DNA of 64,000 nucleotides, from assembly GCA_963831705.1 (NCBI GenBank), contig CAWHRE010000010.1, forward strand, positions 682,001-746,000, read 5' to 3'. The position numbers were made by a program, and so were the translations under genes. The notes under the pieces were generated by a model. It made no database searches. It had not been told where the DNA came from and saw nothing but the letters and a program-made list of their open reading frames with translations. Source of the DNA: DASQPR01 sp963831705 (GTDB lineage: Bacteria > Actinomycetota > Actinomycetes > Mycobacteriales > Micromonosporaceae). Below are positions 9,157-17,780 of this stretch, in pieces (the first letter of the stretch is position 1; each line of letters opens with the position of its first letter).

Positions 9157-10434
9157 TCAGTTCTCCATAGCCGATACGTAGGCTGGGATTTCGTCCAGAA
9201 CCGGCGGCGCGACGGGACGTGTGGCAGGAGCATTCAGGCGTACCGTGATCAGCCGCCAGACAATCGCGTAAACGAGTGTGATCGAACCGCAACATGCGAC
9301 CAGTACGCGTGTCGAAATGTGGGATTCGAGGATGCTCGTCGTCACCGAGCTGACCGCGACGGCGAGCGACGCGATCGTCATGTCCATCGACAGCACCCGG
9401 CCACGCAGCTCATCCGGGATCTCGGTCTGCAAGACGTAGGACGACATCATCCAGTTGCCGCCGCCGGCGGTGTGGGCGATGAACACGAACACCAGCGCCA
9501 AGCCGAACCACGGGATGACGGAAATGCACAGGTAGGACAGCCCGTACGCGGCCATGGACAAGGCGAGGCCGGACATCAGCCACCCCTGATGCTTGAGCAC
9601 ACGTCGCAGCAGGAACGGCCCGACCAGCGCCCCTACCCCTCGCGCGGCGAACAGCAGTCCGGTGCCGATGGAGCCTTGCCCGAACGAGTGCGCGGCCAGG
9701 ATCGGGAACAGCGCGAGCACACCGTTGCCGAATCCGACCGCCGACTTGACCGTGACCAGCGACAGCAATCGCGGACGCGTGACGATGTAGCGCCCCGCCT
9801 CGCGCATCGCGGCGAACACGTGGGCCTGCGGAACATCGCGGTCGCGGTCGGATTGCAGTGGCCGGCGCACGCCGAGCGTGAGCGTCGCGGCCGCGATCAG
9901 GAGCACGCCGGTGATGACGAAGCACGTGTACGGGCTGAATGCCGAACTCAACACGCCGCCAAGAGATGCCCCGACCACGGTCATCGTGCCCCATGCGCTG
10001 CCCGAGACCGCGTTGGCAGCGGACAGGTCCTCGGCATCGACGATGTTCGGCAACGCGGCCGACGCGGCCGGTGAGTAGAACGCCTTCGCGAACGACATGC
10101 ATCCGACCGCCACCGGCCCGAGCCACGCCGTACCTGCGCTGTGGATGAACATCAACGGGATCACCGACAGCAGTGCACCGATGTTCGCGGTGATCATCAC
10201 CCGTCGGCGGTCGAACCGGTCGGAAAACACTCCCGCGTACGGCAGCAGCACCGCCTGTACGGCCGTGTCGGCCGCGAACGTGATCCCGGCCAGCAACCCG
10301 TTTCCGGTCAAGCGTGGTAGCAGTACGAGCAGCGGCACCATGACGAACCAGTCGCCGCCGTACACGACGAGTTGGGCCATGAACAGGTGGCGGAAGTCCC
10401 GGTTGCGAGTGACGACGGTAAAGGGCGAAGACAC
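9157..10434 (-). CDS. MFS transporter (putative exporter)
   Basis: This is a major facilitator superfamily protein of 425 residues with about 12 hydrophobic segments and the signature DRFDRRRVM in the loop between TM2 and TM3. The N-terminal RNRDFRHLFMAQLVVYGGDW and a loop ELRGRVLSMDM in the second half fit the MFS_3/EntS-like exporter group. It is inserted between thrC (42 bases) and thrB (17 bases) in the same direction, where many actinomycetes have thrC-thrB adjacent. That position suggests export of threonine/homoserine or a related compound, but the substrate cannot be read from the sequence. Confidence 0.85.
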   Translation of the reverse strand: MSSPFTVVTRNRDFRHLFMAQLVVYGGDWFVMVPLLVLLPRLTGNGLLAGITFAADTAVQAVLLPYAGVFSDRFDRRRVMITANIGALLSVIPLMFIHSAGTAWLGPVAVGCMSFAKAFYSPAASAALPNIVDAEDLSAANAVSGSAWGTMTVVGASLGGVLSSAFSPYTCFVITGVLLIAAATLTLGVRRPLQSDRDRDVPQAHVFAAMREAGRYIVTRPRLLSLVTVKSAVGFGNGVLALFPILAAHSFGQGSIGTGLLFAARGVGALVGPFLLRRVLKHQGWLMSGLALSMAAYGLSYLCISVIPWFGLALVFVFIAHTAGGGNWMMSSYVLQTEIPDELRGRVLSMDMTIASLAVAVSSVTTSILESHISTRVLVACCGSITLVYAIVWRLITVRLNAPATRPVAPPVLDEIPAYVSAMEN

Positions 10435-10476
10435 GGCCGCACCTTACCGGAAACGGGTCCGGCCTGCGGGGCGGCG

Positions 10477-11532
10477 CTACGCCAGGTCGAGTGCCCGCGC
10501 AGCGGTGACGACGTCGGCCGGGATCGTGATCGGTGCGGGCGCCGTGGAGATCGCCCACTCCGGATCCTTCAGTCCGTGACCGGTGACCGTGCAGACGATC
10601 GTGCTTCCGGCCGGCACCAAACCGAGCTCCGCGCTCTGCAGCAGACCCGCCACGCTGGCCGCGCTTGCCAACTCGACGAATACGCCGACGGTACGAGCCA
10701 GCAGACGGTACGCGGAAAGGATCTCCCGGTCGGTAACCGCCTTGATCATGCCGCCGGACGCGTCCCGGGCGTCGAGCGCCTTCGTCCACGACGCCGGGTT
10801 GCCGATCCGGATCGCGGTTGCGATCGTGGACGGCTCCGGGACGACCTGACCGGTCACGATCGGTGCGGCACCGGCGGCCTGGAACCCGTACATCTTCGGG
10901 AGCTTGGTCGCGTTGCCGAGTGCATGATCTTCCTTGTAACCGAGCCAGTACGCGGTGATGTTGCCGGCGTTGCCGACCGGCAGGCAGTGGATGTCCGGCG
11001 CGTCGCCGAGCGCCTCCACGATCTCGAACGACGCGGTCTTCTGACCATGGATCCGGTCGGTGTTCACCGAGTTCACGAGCGCGACCGGATAGTCGAGGGA
11101 CAGCTTCGTGGCGAGGGCGAGGCAGTCGTCGAAGTTGCCGTTGACCTGCAACAACCGAGCGCCGTGCACGAGCGCCTGCGCGAGTTTGCCGAGCGCGATC
11201 TTGCTTTGCGGCACGAGTACCGCACAGGTGATGCCGGCCCGCGCCGCGTACGCCGCCGCCGATGCCGACGTGTTTCCGGTGGACGCGCAGATAACCGCCT
11301 TCGCACCGTCCTCGACCGCCCGGGACACCGCGACGGTCATGCCTCGGTCCTTGAACGAGCCGGTCGGGTTCGCGCCTTCGACCTTCAGATAGACGTCGCA
11401 ACCCGTACGGGCGGAGAGGGATGGTGCCGGTACGAGTGGCGTGTTGCCTTCGTGCAGCGTGATCGCCGGCGTGTGCGGACCGACCGGCAAACGATCCCGA
11501 TAGGTCTCAATCAGACCGCGATACATGCTCAT
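10477..11532 (-). CDS. thrC: Threonine synthase
   Basis: ThrC converts O-phosphohomoserine to threonine using PLP. The PLP lysine lies in PTGSFKDRGM, followed by the STGNTSASAAAYAARAG phosphate-binding region and the NAGN segment (LPVGNAGNITAYW). The 351 residues match the short actinobacterial type. The ATG at 11532 overlaps the hom stop by four bases, so translation is coupled. The C-terminal half carries the PLP-phosphate/serine motif TVTGHGLKDP. Confidence 0.96.
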   Translation of the reverse strand: MSMYRGLIETYRDRLPVGPHTPAITLHEGNTPLVPAPSLSARTGCDVYLKVEGANPTGSFKDRGMTVAVSRAVEDGAKAVICASTGNTSASAAAYAARAGITCAVLVPQSKIALGKLAQALVHGARLLQVNGNFDDCLALATKLSLDYPVALVNSVNTDRIHGQKTASFEIVEALGDAPDIHCLPVGNAGNITAYWLGYKEDHALGNATKLPKMYGFQAAGAAPIVTGQVVPEPSTIATAIRIGNPASWTKALDARDASGGMIKAVTDREILSAYRLLARTVGVFVELASAASVAGLLQSAELGLVPAGSTIVCTVTGHGLKDPEWAISTAPAPITIPADVVTAARALDLA

Positions 11533-12821
11533 GACGTTTCCCCCTCAACGCGCAGGACGCTCGCGACCGAACGCACGATGTCCAGCGCCCGCAGATCTTC
11601 GACCGTGGCACGCAGCGCTGCGTCCGGAGCAGTATGCGTGACGATGACGAGTTGCGCACCGGCGTCACGGCCGGATTGCCGCACCGTTGCGATCGAAACA
11701 TCGTGCTTCGCGAACACGTTTGCGACCGCGGCGAGCACGCCCGCCTTGTCCGCGACGTTCAGGCTGACGTGATAGCGGGTGAGCACGTTGCCCATCGGGA
11801 GGATCGGAAGCTTCGCGTACGCGGATTCGCTGGATGCGCGTACCCCTGCGATCCGGTTCCGGGCCACCGCGACCAGATCGCCGAGGACCGCGCTCGCGGT
11901 CGGCGCACCTCCGGCTCCTCGGCCGTAAAACATGAGCTGGCCCGCGGCCGAAGCCTCAACGAACACCGCGTTGTACGCGTCGTTGACGCCTGCCAGCGGG
12001 TGTGACCTGGGGATCATCGCCGGATGCACGCGCACCGAGACACCCTCGTCGGTCGCCGCCGCGATGCAGAGCAGCTTGATCGTCGCGCCCATGCTGTGCG
12101 CGCTCGCCATATCGGTCGCCGTGACCTCGGAGATGCCTTCGCGGTAGACGTCGGCGGACGAGACCCGGGTGTGGAACGCGAGGGAGGCCAGGATCGCGGC
12201 CTTCGCGGCGGCGTCGAAACCCTCCACGTCGGCGGTCGGGTCGGCCTCGGCGTAACCGAGCGCGGTCGCCTGCTTCAACGCTTCTTCGTAGCCGGTACCT
12301 TCGGCGTCCATCGCGGACAGGATGAAGTTCGTGGTGCCGTTGACGATGCCGGTCACTCGAGTGATGTGATCGCCGTGCAGCGATTCGCGCAGCGGGCGCA
12401 GCAGCGGGATCGCACCGGCCACCGCCGCCTCGTAGTAGAGGTCGGCACCGCCTTCGAGTGCCGCGTCGTGAATCGGGCCGCCGTCGGCCGCGAGCAGGGC
12501 TTTGTTCGCCGTGACGACGCTTTTTCCGGCTCGAAGCGCCTCGGTCAGCCAGGTCTTCGCGGGCTCGATACCGCCGACGACCTCGACCACGACGTCCACG
12601 TCGTCGCGCTTGACCAACCCGAGCGCGTCGGTCGTGAAGAGGCTCTCATCCAGTCCGACGGCGCCACGATCACGGCCGAGACGCCGTACCGCGACGCCGA
12701 CGATCTCCAGAGGCGCTCCGATGCGAGCGGTGAGGTCCGATGCCTGCTCCTGCATCAGCCGGACGACCTGCGTCCCGACCGTGCCACAACCGAGCAACGC
12801 GACCCTGACCGGCTGCGACAT
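11529..12821 (-). CDS. hom: Homoserine dehydrogenase with C-terminal ACT domain
   Basis: The enzyme reduces aspartate semialdehyde to homoserine, the branch to threonine and methionine. It has an N-terminal Rossmann motif VALLGCGTVGTQV, the catalytic-domain region GIVNGTTNFILSAM and a C-terminal ACT domain (YHVSLNVADKAGVLAAVANVFAKH) that in relatives gives threonine feedback inhibition. The open frame reaches 12848, but ATG 12821 has AGGGGAG about 5 bases upstream, so I use it (430 aa). It lies 29 bases after lysA and overlaps thrC. Confidence 0.96.
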   Translation of the reverse strand: MSQPVRVALLGCGTVGTQVVRLMQEQASDLTARIGAPLEIVGVAVRRLGRDRGAVGLDESLFTTDALGLVKRDDVDVVVEVVGGIEPAKTWLTEALRAGKSVVTANKALLAADGGPIHDAALEGGADLYYEAAVAGAIPLLRPLRESLHGDHITRVTGIVNGTTNFILSAMDAEGTGYEEALKQATALGYAEADPTADVEGFDAAAKAAILASLAFHTRVSSADVYREGISEVTATDMASAHSMGATIKLLCIAAATDEGVSVRVHPAMIPRSHPLAGVNDAYNAVFVEASAAGQLMFYGRGAGGAPTASAVLGDLVAVARNRIAGVRASSESAYAKLPILPMGNVLTRYHVSLNVADKAGVLAAVANVFAKHDVSIATVRQSGRDAGAQLVIVTHTAPDAALRATVEDLRALDIVRSVASVLRVEGETS

Positions 12822-12850
12822 CACAACTCCCCTGTCCTCATCATCCAACG

Positions 12851-14194
12851 CTACCCGACGTCGAGGGCGAGAAGATCATCTTCTGTTTCCCGCCGCATGA
12901 TCACGCGTACCGTTCCGTCCGCGACCGCCAGCACCGGCGGCCGTGGCACGTGGTTGTAGTTGTTCGCCAGACTGCGTGCATACGCGCCAGTGCCCGGTAC
13001 GGCGAGAAGATCTCCGGGCCGAACGTCCGCCGGCAGGAATTCATCCTTCACGAGGATGTCCCCGGACTCACAATGCTTTCCCACCACGCGGGCAAGAATC
13101 GCCCCAGCGCGGGACATTCGGGACGCCACGGTCGCGCTGTACGCCGCCCCGTACAACGCCGATCGGATGTTGTCGCTCATCCCGCCGTCGACCGAAACGT
13201 ACGTCCGGACGCCGGGGATCTCCTTGACCGTGCCTACCTCGTAGAGCGTGAACATCGCCGGCCCGACGATCGCCCGGCCCGGTTCGAATGACAGGTGCGG
13301 CGGTTCGAGTCCGGCCGCGTTGCATTCGGTCGCGATGATCTCGGCAAAGCCCTTGGCCAGCTCCAGCGGTGTGGACGGTGTGTCCTGCGTCGTGTACGCG
13401 ATGCCGAATCCCCCGCCAAGGTCCAGCTCCGGCAGCGTGGCACCGTGCTTGTCCCGGACGTCGCGCATCAGCGCCAGAACACGCCGGGCAGCCAGCTCGA
13501 AACCACCGGTATCGAAGATCTGCGAGCCGATGTGGGAGTGATATCCACGCAGCTCCAGCACGTCGTCCGAGAGGATCTTGTCGGTCGCCGTCGCGGCCGC
13601 TCCCCCGGCGATCGAGAAGCCGAACTTCTGATCCTCATGAGCGGTCGCGATGAACTCGTGCGTATGCGCCTCGACGCCGACGGTCAGCCGGAGCATCACC
13701 TTCGGCCGGACGTCCTTCGCGATCGCGATGTCGGTCAGCCGGTCAATCTCGTCGAACGAGTCCACGATGATCCGGCCGACACCCGCGTTGACCGCCCGAA
13801 TCAGCTCGCTCGTCGACTTGTTGTTGCCGTGCAGCCCGATCCGCTCCGGCGGCATCCCGGCCGCGAGCGCGGTCGCGAGTTCCCCACCGGTACAGACGTC
13901 GAGCGACAGGCCCTCGGATTCGATGATCCGGACGACTGCCTTGCTCAGGAACGCCTTACCCGCGTAGTAGATCGTGGCCGGCGCGAACGCGTCCCGGAAG
14001 GCTCGCGCGCGGGCCCGCAGATCGGCCTCGTCCAGCACGTACGCCGGAGTGCCGTGTACGGCGGCGATCGTATCGACCGGTACGCCGCCGACGGTCAGCA
14101 CGCCACTCTCGGCGCGCTCGACGTTGGTCGGCCACAGCGCCGGTACCAGCGCGTTCACATCTTCGGGGTGTCGCAACCACGGTGGCACAGACAT
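12851..14194 (-). CDS. lysA: Diaminopimelate decarboxylase
   Basis: This PLP enzyme of the alanine racemase-like fold decarboxylates meso-diaminopimelate to lysine. Visible are the PLP-lysine region IYYAGKAFLSKAV, the HGNNKS element, LDLGGGFGIAY, EPGRAIVGPA and the substrate-binding CESGDIL segment near the C-terminus. ATG 14194 is preceded by GGGAG at seven bases; an upstream ATG at 14212 would overlap argS. At 447 residues it is of normal length. It is the second gene of the argS-lysA-hom-thrC row. Confidence 0.96.
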   Translation of the reverse strand: MSVPPWLRHPEDVNALVPALWPTNVERAESGVLTVGGVPVDTIAAVHGTPAYVLDEADLRARARAFRDAFAPATIYYAGKAFLSKAVVRIIESEGLSLDVCTGGELATALAAGMPPERIGLHGNNKSTSELIRAVNAGVGRIIVDSFDEIDRLTDIAIAKDVRPKVMLRLTVGVEAHTHEFIATAHEDQKFGFSIAGGAAATATDKILSDDVLELRGYHSHIGSQIFDTGGFELAARRVLALMRDVRDKHGATLPELDLGGGFGIAYTTQDTPSTPLELAKGFAEIIATECNAAGLEPPHLSFEPGRAIVGPAMFTLYEVGTVKEIPGVRTYVSVDGGMSDNIRSALYGAAYSATVASRMSRAGAILARVVGKHCESGDILVKDEFLPADVRPGDLLAVPGTGAYARSLANNYNHVPRPPVLAVADGTVRVIMRRETEDDLLALDVG

Positions 14195-14208
14195 CGACTG
14201 ACTCCCGA

Positions 14209-15861
14209 TCACATCCGGTCTGGCGCGGAGACTCCCAGCATGCGCAGACCATTTTCAAAGACAATCTTGGCGGCCTCGACCAGCCACAGCCGTGCCCGCG
14301 TCAGCTCGGTGACCTCTTCGTCATCGCGCGGCAGCACCCGGCACACGTCGTAGAACTTGTGCCAGCTTCCGGCCAGATCCTCAAGGTAACGCGCGATCCG
14401 GTGCGGCTCCCGCAACTCGGCCGCGGACGCGACTACCGCCGGATATTCGGCCAGCGCCTTGAGCAGGTCGCCCTCTCGTTCGTGGGAGAGCAGCGACGGG
14501 TCGAACTCCTCGCCGCGGACGGCGCCCAGGTCGGCCGCATTCCGCAGGATGCTTGCAATGCGCGCATGTGCGTACTGAACGTAGTACACCGGGTTGTCGT
14601 TGGTCGTGCGCGTCCACAGGTCGAGATCGAGGTCGATCGGCGAATCCACCGAATAACGTCCCAGCGCGTAGCGAGCGGCATCCACACCGATCGCATCGAC
14701 CATGTCCTCCAGCGTCACTACCGTGCCCGCACGCTTCGACATCCGCAGCGGCTGGCCATCGCGCAGCAGGTTGACCAACTGCCCGATCAAGATCTCCAGG
14801 TTGCGATCCGGATCGTCGCCGAAACACGCGGCCATCGCCTTCATCCGGCCGATGTAACCGTGATGGTCCGCGCCGAGCATGATCACAACCCGATCAAAAC
14901 CACGTTCGCGCTTGTCCAGGTAGTAGGCGCAGTCCGCGGCGAAATACGTCCAGTCACCGTCGGACTTACGGAGTACGCGGTCCTTGTCGTCGCCGAAGTC
15001 GGTCGTACGCAGCCAGACCGCGCCGTCCGCCTCGTAGATGTGCCCCTGCGCGGTCAGCCGGTCCAGCGCCAACTGCAGCTCGTTGCGATCGTGGAGATCC
15101 TTCTCGTTGAAGTACGTGTCGAACTCGACGCCGAACGACCGAAGTGACGCCTTGATCTCGTCGAACATCAGCGCGACGCCCTCGACCCGGAACGTCTCCA
15201 CCGCGTCCGGGCTACTCAGTACGTCCGGATGCTTCGCGACGACCTCGGCCGCGATGTCCGATATATAGGCGCCGCCGTAGCCGTCCTCCGGCGCGGACTC
15301 GCCCTTCGCGTTCGCGAGGAGCGACTTCGCGAACCGGTCGATCTGCGATCCGGCGTCATTGAAGTAGTACTCCGTGGAAACGCCGGCGCCCGCGGCCCGC
15401 AGCAGACGCGAGAGCGCGTCACCGACCGCGGCCCACCGAACACCACCAATGTGTACGGGGCCGGTCGGGTTCGCCGACACGAACTCGAGGTTGATGTTCT
15501 GGCCCGCGAGGGCGTCGCCGGTGCCGTACGCCGTGCCGCTGTTGACGATCGTCCGGGCGATCTCGCCGGTCGAAGCGGCGTCGAGCCGGATGTTCAGGAA
15601 GCCCGGACCGGCAATATCGACCGCGCTGATCCCCGGCGAAGCTGTGAGTTTGTTGGCAAGTTCCTGCGCAAGATCGCGCGGTGCCATCCCGACCTTCTTC
15701 GCCAACGCAAGCGCGAGCGTCGACGCATAGTCGCCGTGCTCGGGGTTGCGTGGCCGCTCAACCGTGGTGGAAGCGGGCAGAGCCGCAAGATCATGACCGT
15801 GCTCGGTCAGCACGGCAGCGGCCGCCTTGAGGACGGTATCGGCGAGTTCAGCGGGAGTCAC
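14209..15861 (-). CDS. argS: Arginyl-tRNA synthetase
   Basis: This class I aminoacyl-tRNA synthetase charges tRNA-Arg. It has an N-terminal Add-1 domain (PRNPEHGDYASTLALALAKK), the HIGH-type motif HIGG within PTGPVHIGGVRWAA, a KMSKS-like RMSKRAG and a C-terminal anticodon-binding DALR domain (NPVYYVQYAHARIASILR). The 550 residues match the family. It starts at GTG 15861 with no strong Shine-Dalgarno. As first gene of the row it probably drives lysA-hom-thrC, an arrangement known in actinomycetes. Confidence 0.97.
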   Translation of the reverse strand: MTPAELADTVLKAAAAVLTEHGHDLAALPASTTVERPRNPEHGDYASTLALALAKKVGMAPRDLAQELANKLTASPGISAVDIAGPGFLNIRLDAASTGEIARTIVNSGTAYGTGDALAGQNINLEFVSANPTGPVHIGGVRWAAVGDALSRLLRAAGAGVSTEYYFNDAGSQIDRFAKSLLANAKGESAPEDGYGGAYISDIAAEVVAKHPDVLSSPDAVETFRVEGVALMFDEIKASLRSFGVEFDTYFNEKDLHDRNELQLALDRLTAQGHIYEADGAVWLRTTDFGDDKDRVLRKSDGDWTYFAADCAYYLDKRERGFDRVVIMLGADHHGYIGRMKAMAACFGDDPDRNLEILIGQLVNLLRDGQPLRMSKRAGTVVTLEDMVDAIGVDAARYALGRYSVDSPIDLDLDLWTRTTNDNPVYYVQYAHARIASILRNAADLGAVRGEEFDPSLLSHEREGDLLKALAEYPAVVASAAELREPHRIARYLEDLAGSWHKFYDVCRVLPRDDEEVTELTRARLWLVEAAKIVFENGLRMLGVSAPDRM

Positions 15862-15959
15862 TGATTCATGCTATCCGGGGTAGACTCCCGGACTTGACGG
15901 CGGACCCGAGCCGCCGTACCCCTTATTGACCTTGATCCTAATGACCGCAACGAGGACCC

Positions 15960-16832
15960 ATGAGCATGAGCACCCCGCAGGGCGGCGCAACAAGCAAGCC
16001 CGGCACAGTTCGAGCCACGCCTAGCGGCACCACGAAGGCCCCGGGTGCCAAGCCAGGCGCGAAGCCCGGGTCCCGGCCTGCGTCCGCCGGCGGTGGAAAG
16101 CGTCCGCCGGTCGTCGTTGCGGTCAAGCCCCCGCGCAACTGGACGAAGATCTCCATCATCGGCGTCGTCGTCCTGCTCGTCGTCGGCATCCTCGCGTACG
16201 CGATCAACAACGCCTATCAGAACGGCCTGAGCTGGCAGCAGAAGGCCGACAAGATTCCTGGCCTCATCGACTACCGGACGAAGAACCCGGCCATCCTGAC
16301 CGACAAGTACCGCACGCACGTGCACGGCGCCGTGAAGTACGAGACCACGCCGCCCGCGTACGGCAACCACATCGCCGAGTGGCAGCGCTGCGCCGGTGAC
16401 GTCTACGACGCGCAGATTGCCAACGAGAACGCCGTTCACGCGCTCGAGCACGGTGCGGTCTGGATCACGTACGACCCGGCCAAGCTGTCGCCCGCTCAGG
16501 TTCAGACGCTTGCCTCGACATACGTCACCGGCCAGGACTTCACGCTGATGAGCCCGTACCCGAACGAGGGCTCGCCGATCTCGCTGCAAGCGTGGGGCTT
16601 CCAACTCAAGCTGAACGACCCGACCGATCCGCGGATCAAGGAATTCATCACCGACATCCGGCAGAACGCGTCGCTGGAGACCGGTGCGGTCTGCTCGGCC
16701 GGCACGTACATCACGGCCACCGGTACGACGCCGCACGAGCCGGACTACGTCCCGCCGGCCAGCGCGGCACCGTCCGCGCCGGCGTCCACGCCGCCCAGCT
16801 CCACGCCGAGCGCGTCCGCCAGCAGCAAGTAG
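15960..16832 (+). CDS. DUF3105 membrane-anchored protein
   Basis: This is a 290-residue protein of unknown function. It has a basic, Pro/Ala/Gly-rich cytoplasmic N-terminus (1-60), one membrane span (about 62-84) and an extracytoplasmic DUF3105 domain with the signatures HVHGAVKYETTPPAYGNH and ENAVHALEHGAVWITYDP. The histidines in these motifs suggest metal binding, which is inference. The C-terminal tail is Pro/Ser/Ala-rich. Two ATGs occur: GAGGA is 3 bases before the first (15960) and 9 before the second (15966), so the second may be used. It is followed by a DUF305 gene, a frequent neighbour in actinomycetes. Confidence 0.9.
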   Translation: MSMSTPQGGATSKPGTVRATPSGTTKAPGAKPGAKPGSRPASAGGGKRPPVVVAVKPPRNWTKISIIGVVVLLVVGILAYAINNAYQNGLSWQQKADKIPGLIDYRTKNPAILTDKYRTHVHGAVKYETTPPAYGNHIAEWQRCAGDVYDAQIANENAVHALEHGAVWITYDPAKLSPAQVQTLASTYVTGQDFTLMSPYPNEGSPISLQAWGFQLKLNDPTDPRIKEFITDIRQNASLETGAVCSAGTYITATGTTPHEPDYVPPASAAPSAPASTPPSSTPSASASSK

Positions 16833-16840
16833 CGTCGCGT

Positions 16841-16876
16841 GCGAGCGCCGCTCTCGCTTTTGTGAGCGGCGCTCGC
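16841..16876. repeat. Perfect 13-bp hairpin between DUF3105 and DUF305 genes
   Basis: The arms 16841-16853 and 16864-16876 are perfectly complementary, with a 10-base loop. No T run follows, so it is not a classical intrinsic terminator for either strand. It may stabilise or attenuate the two-gene message. Confidence 0.7.
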
Positions 16877-16896
16877 CCTAACGAGGAGTCTTGGTC

Positions 16897-17520
16897 ATGC
16901 CTGAAAGTCGACGCGCTCGCTGGATCCTCGGCATCCTGGCCGCCATCGTGCTGGTCGGGGCCGGCTTCTTCGGGGGTCGGGTGATCCACTCCGGTACGCC
17001 CGGGAACGACTCGGCTGATGCCGGATTCGCGCGAGACATGTCGGCGCACCATGCGCAGGCGGTCGCCATGGCCATGCAGGAAGTCCAGAAAGGCAGCGAC
17101 CCGGAAATCCGCTCCCTGGCGGGCGACATCGCGCTCACACAGCAGAGCCAGATCGGCATCATGAGCCAATGGCTCAAGGACTGGAACCTGTTGCCGACCG
17201 GCGACCAGCCCGCGATGGCGTGGATGCCGGGTCCGAAGATCGTCATTGTCAACGGCTTGATGCCGGGGATGGCGACCGTTGACGAAATGAACACGCTGTC
17301 TTCGCCGAACACGACCGGCACGGCCGAGGACATCCTGTTCTGCCAGCTCATGCTGCGGCATCATGAGGGCGGCATTCACATGGTCGAGGGGATTCTGCAG
17401 GTCAGCAAGAACGCCGAGGTACGCGATCTCGCCACCGGCATGCTGAACAGCCAGCAGAACGAGATCGGCGTACTGAGTGACGACCTGACCAGGCTCGGGG
17501 CGAAGCCGCTGTCCAGCTGA
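16897..17520 (+). CDS. DUF305 secreted/membrane-anchored protein
   Basis: This is a 207-residue DUF305 protein with an N-terminal hydrophobic segment (about 10-28) that could be an uncleaved anchor or signal peptide. Two ferritin-like four-helix repeats carry the family motifs FARDMSAHHAQAVAMA and MLRHHEGGIHMVEGIL, whose His and Met residues suggest metal (often copper) binding. ATG 16897 is chosen because GAGGAG lies about 8 bases upstream; a TTG at 16891 is in frame. It probably shares a transcript with the DUF3105 gene. A role in metal homeostasis is inference. Confidence 0.9.
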   Translation: MPESRRARWILGILAAIVLVGAGFFGGRVIHSGTPGNDSADAGFARDMSAHHAQAVAMAMQEVQKGSDPEIRSLAGDIALTQQSQIGIMSQWLKDWNLLPTGDQPAMAWMPGPKIVIVNGLMPGMATVDEMNTLSSPNTTGTAEDILFCQLMLRHHEGGIHMVEGILQVSKNAEVRDLATGMLNSQQNEIGVLSDDLTRLGAKPLSS

Positions 17521-17586
17521 TCGCTTCGTGATCGCGGCCGTTTCGGATAGCGCTGCGGCGCTCTGCTACAGTTTCGTGGTTGCTGA

Positions 17587-17661
17587 GCCCCCGTAGCTCA
17601 GGGGATAGAGCACCGCCCTCCGGAGGCGGTGGCGCAGGTTCGAATCCTGCCGGGGGCACCA
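17587..17661 (+). tRNA. tRNA-Arg (anticodon CCG)
   Basis: The cloverleaf is complete. The acceptor GCCCCCG pairs with CGGGGGC, the D arm contains AGCTC, the anticodon stem CCGCC/GGCGG holds loop CTCCGGA (anticodon CCG), and the T arm contains GGTTCGAATCC. Discriminator A and an encoded CCA end the gene at 17661. It reads CGG codons, and it stands at the boundary between core genes and the accessory region 17.8-29.5 kb. Confidence 0.97.
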
Positions 17662-17707
17662 CCGTTCAACAGCCAAAACAAGCCTTCGCGTCCGTACTGC
17701 CGACTCG

Positions 17708-17752
17708 ACCTGTGGTGTGCCGGACAGATGATTTGCCCGGCACACCACAGGT
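17708..17752. terminator. Perfect 16-bp hairpin between tRNA-Arg and the convergent operon
   Basis: The arms 17708-17723 and 17737-17752 are perfect complements with a 13-base loop. It lies just beyond the tRNA on one side and 28 bases beyond the last gene of the minus-strand operon on the other, so it could stop both. It lacks a T run, as is common for actinobacterial terminators. Confidence 0.6.
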
Positions 17753-17780
17753 ACCCCACCCCTCCCCCCGGAGCTGTGTG

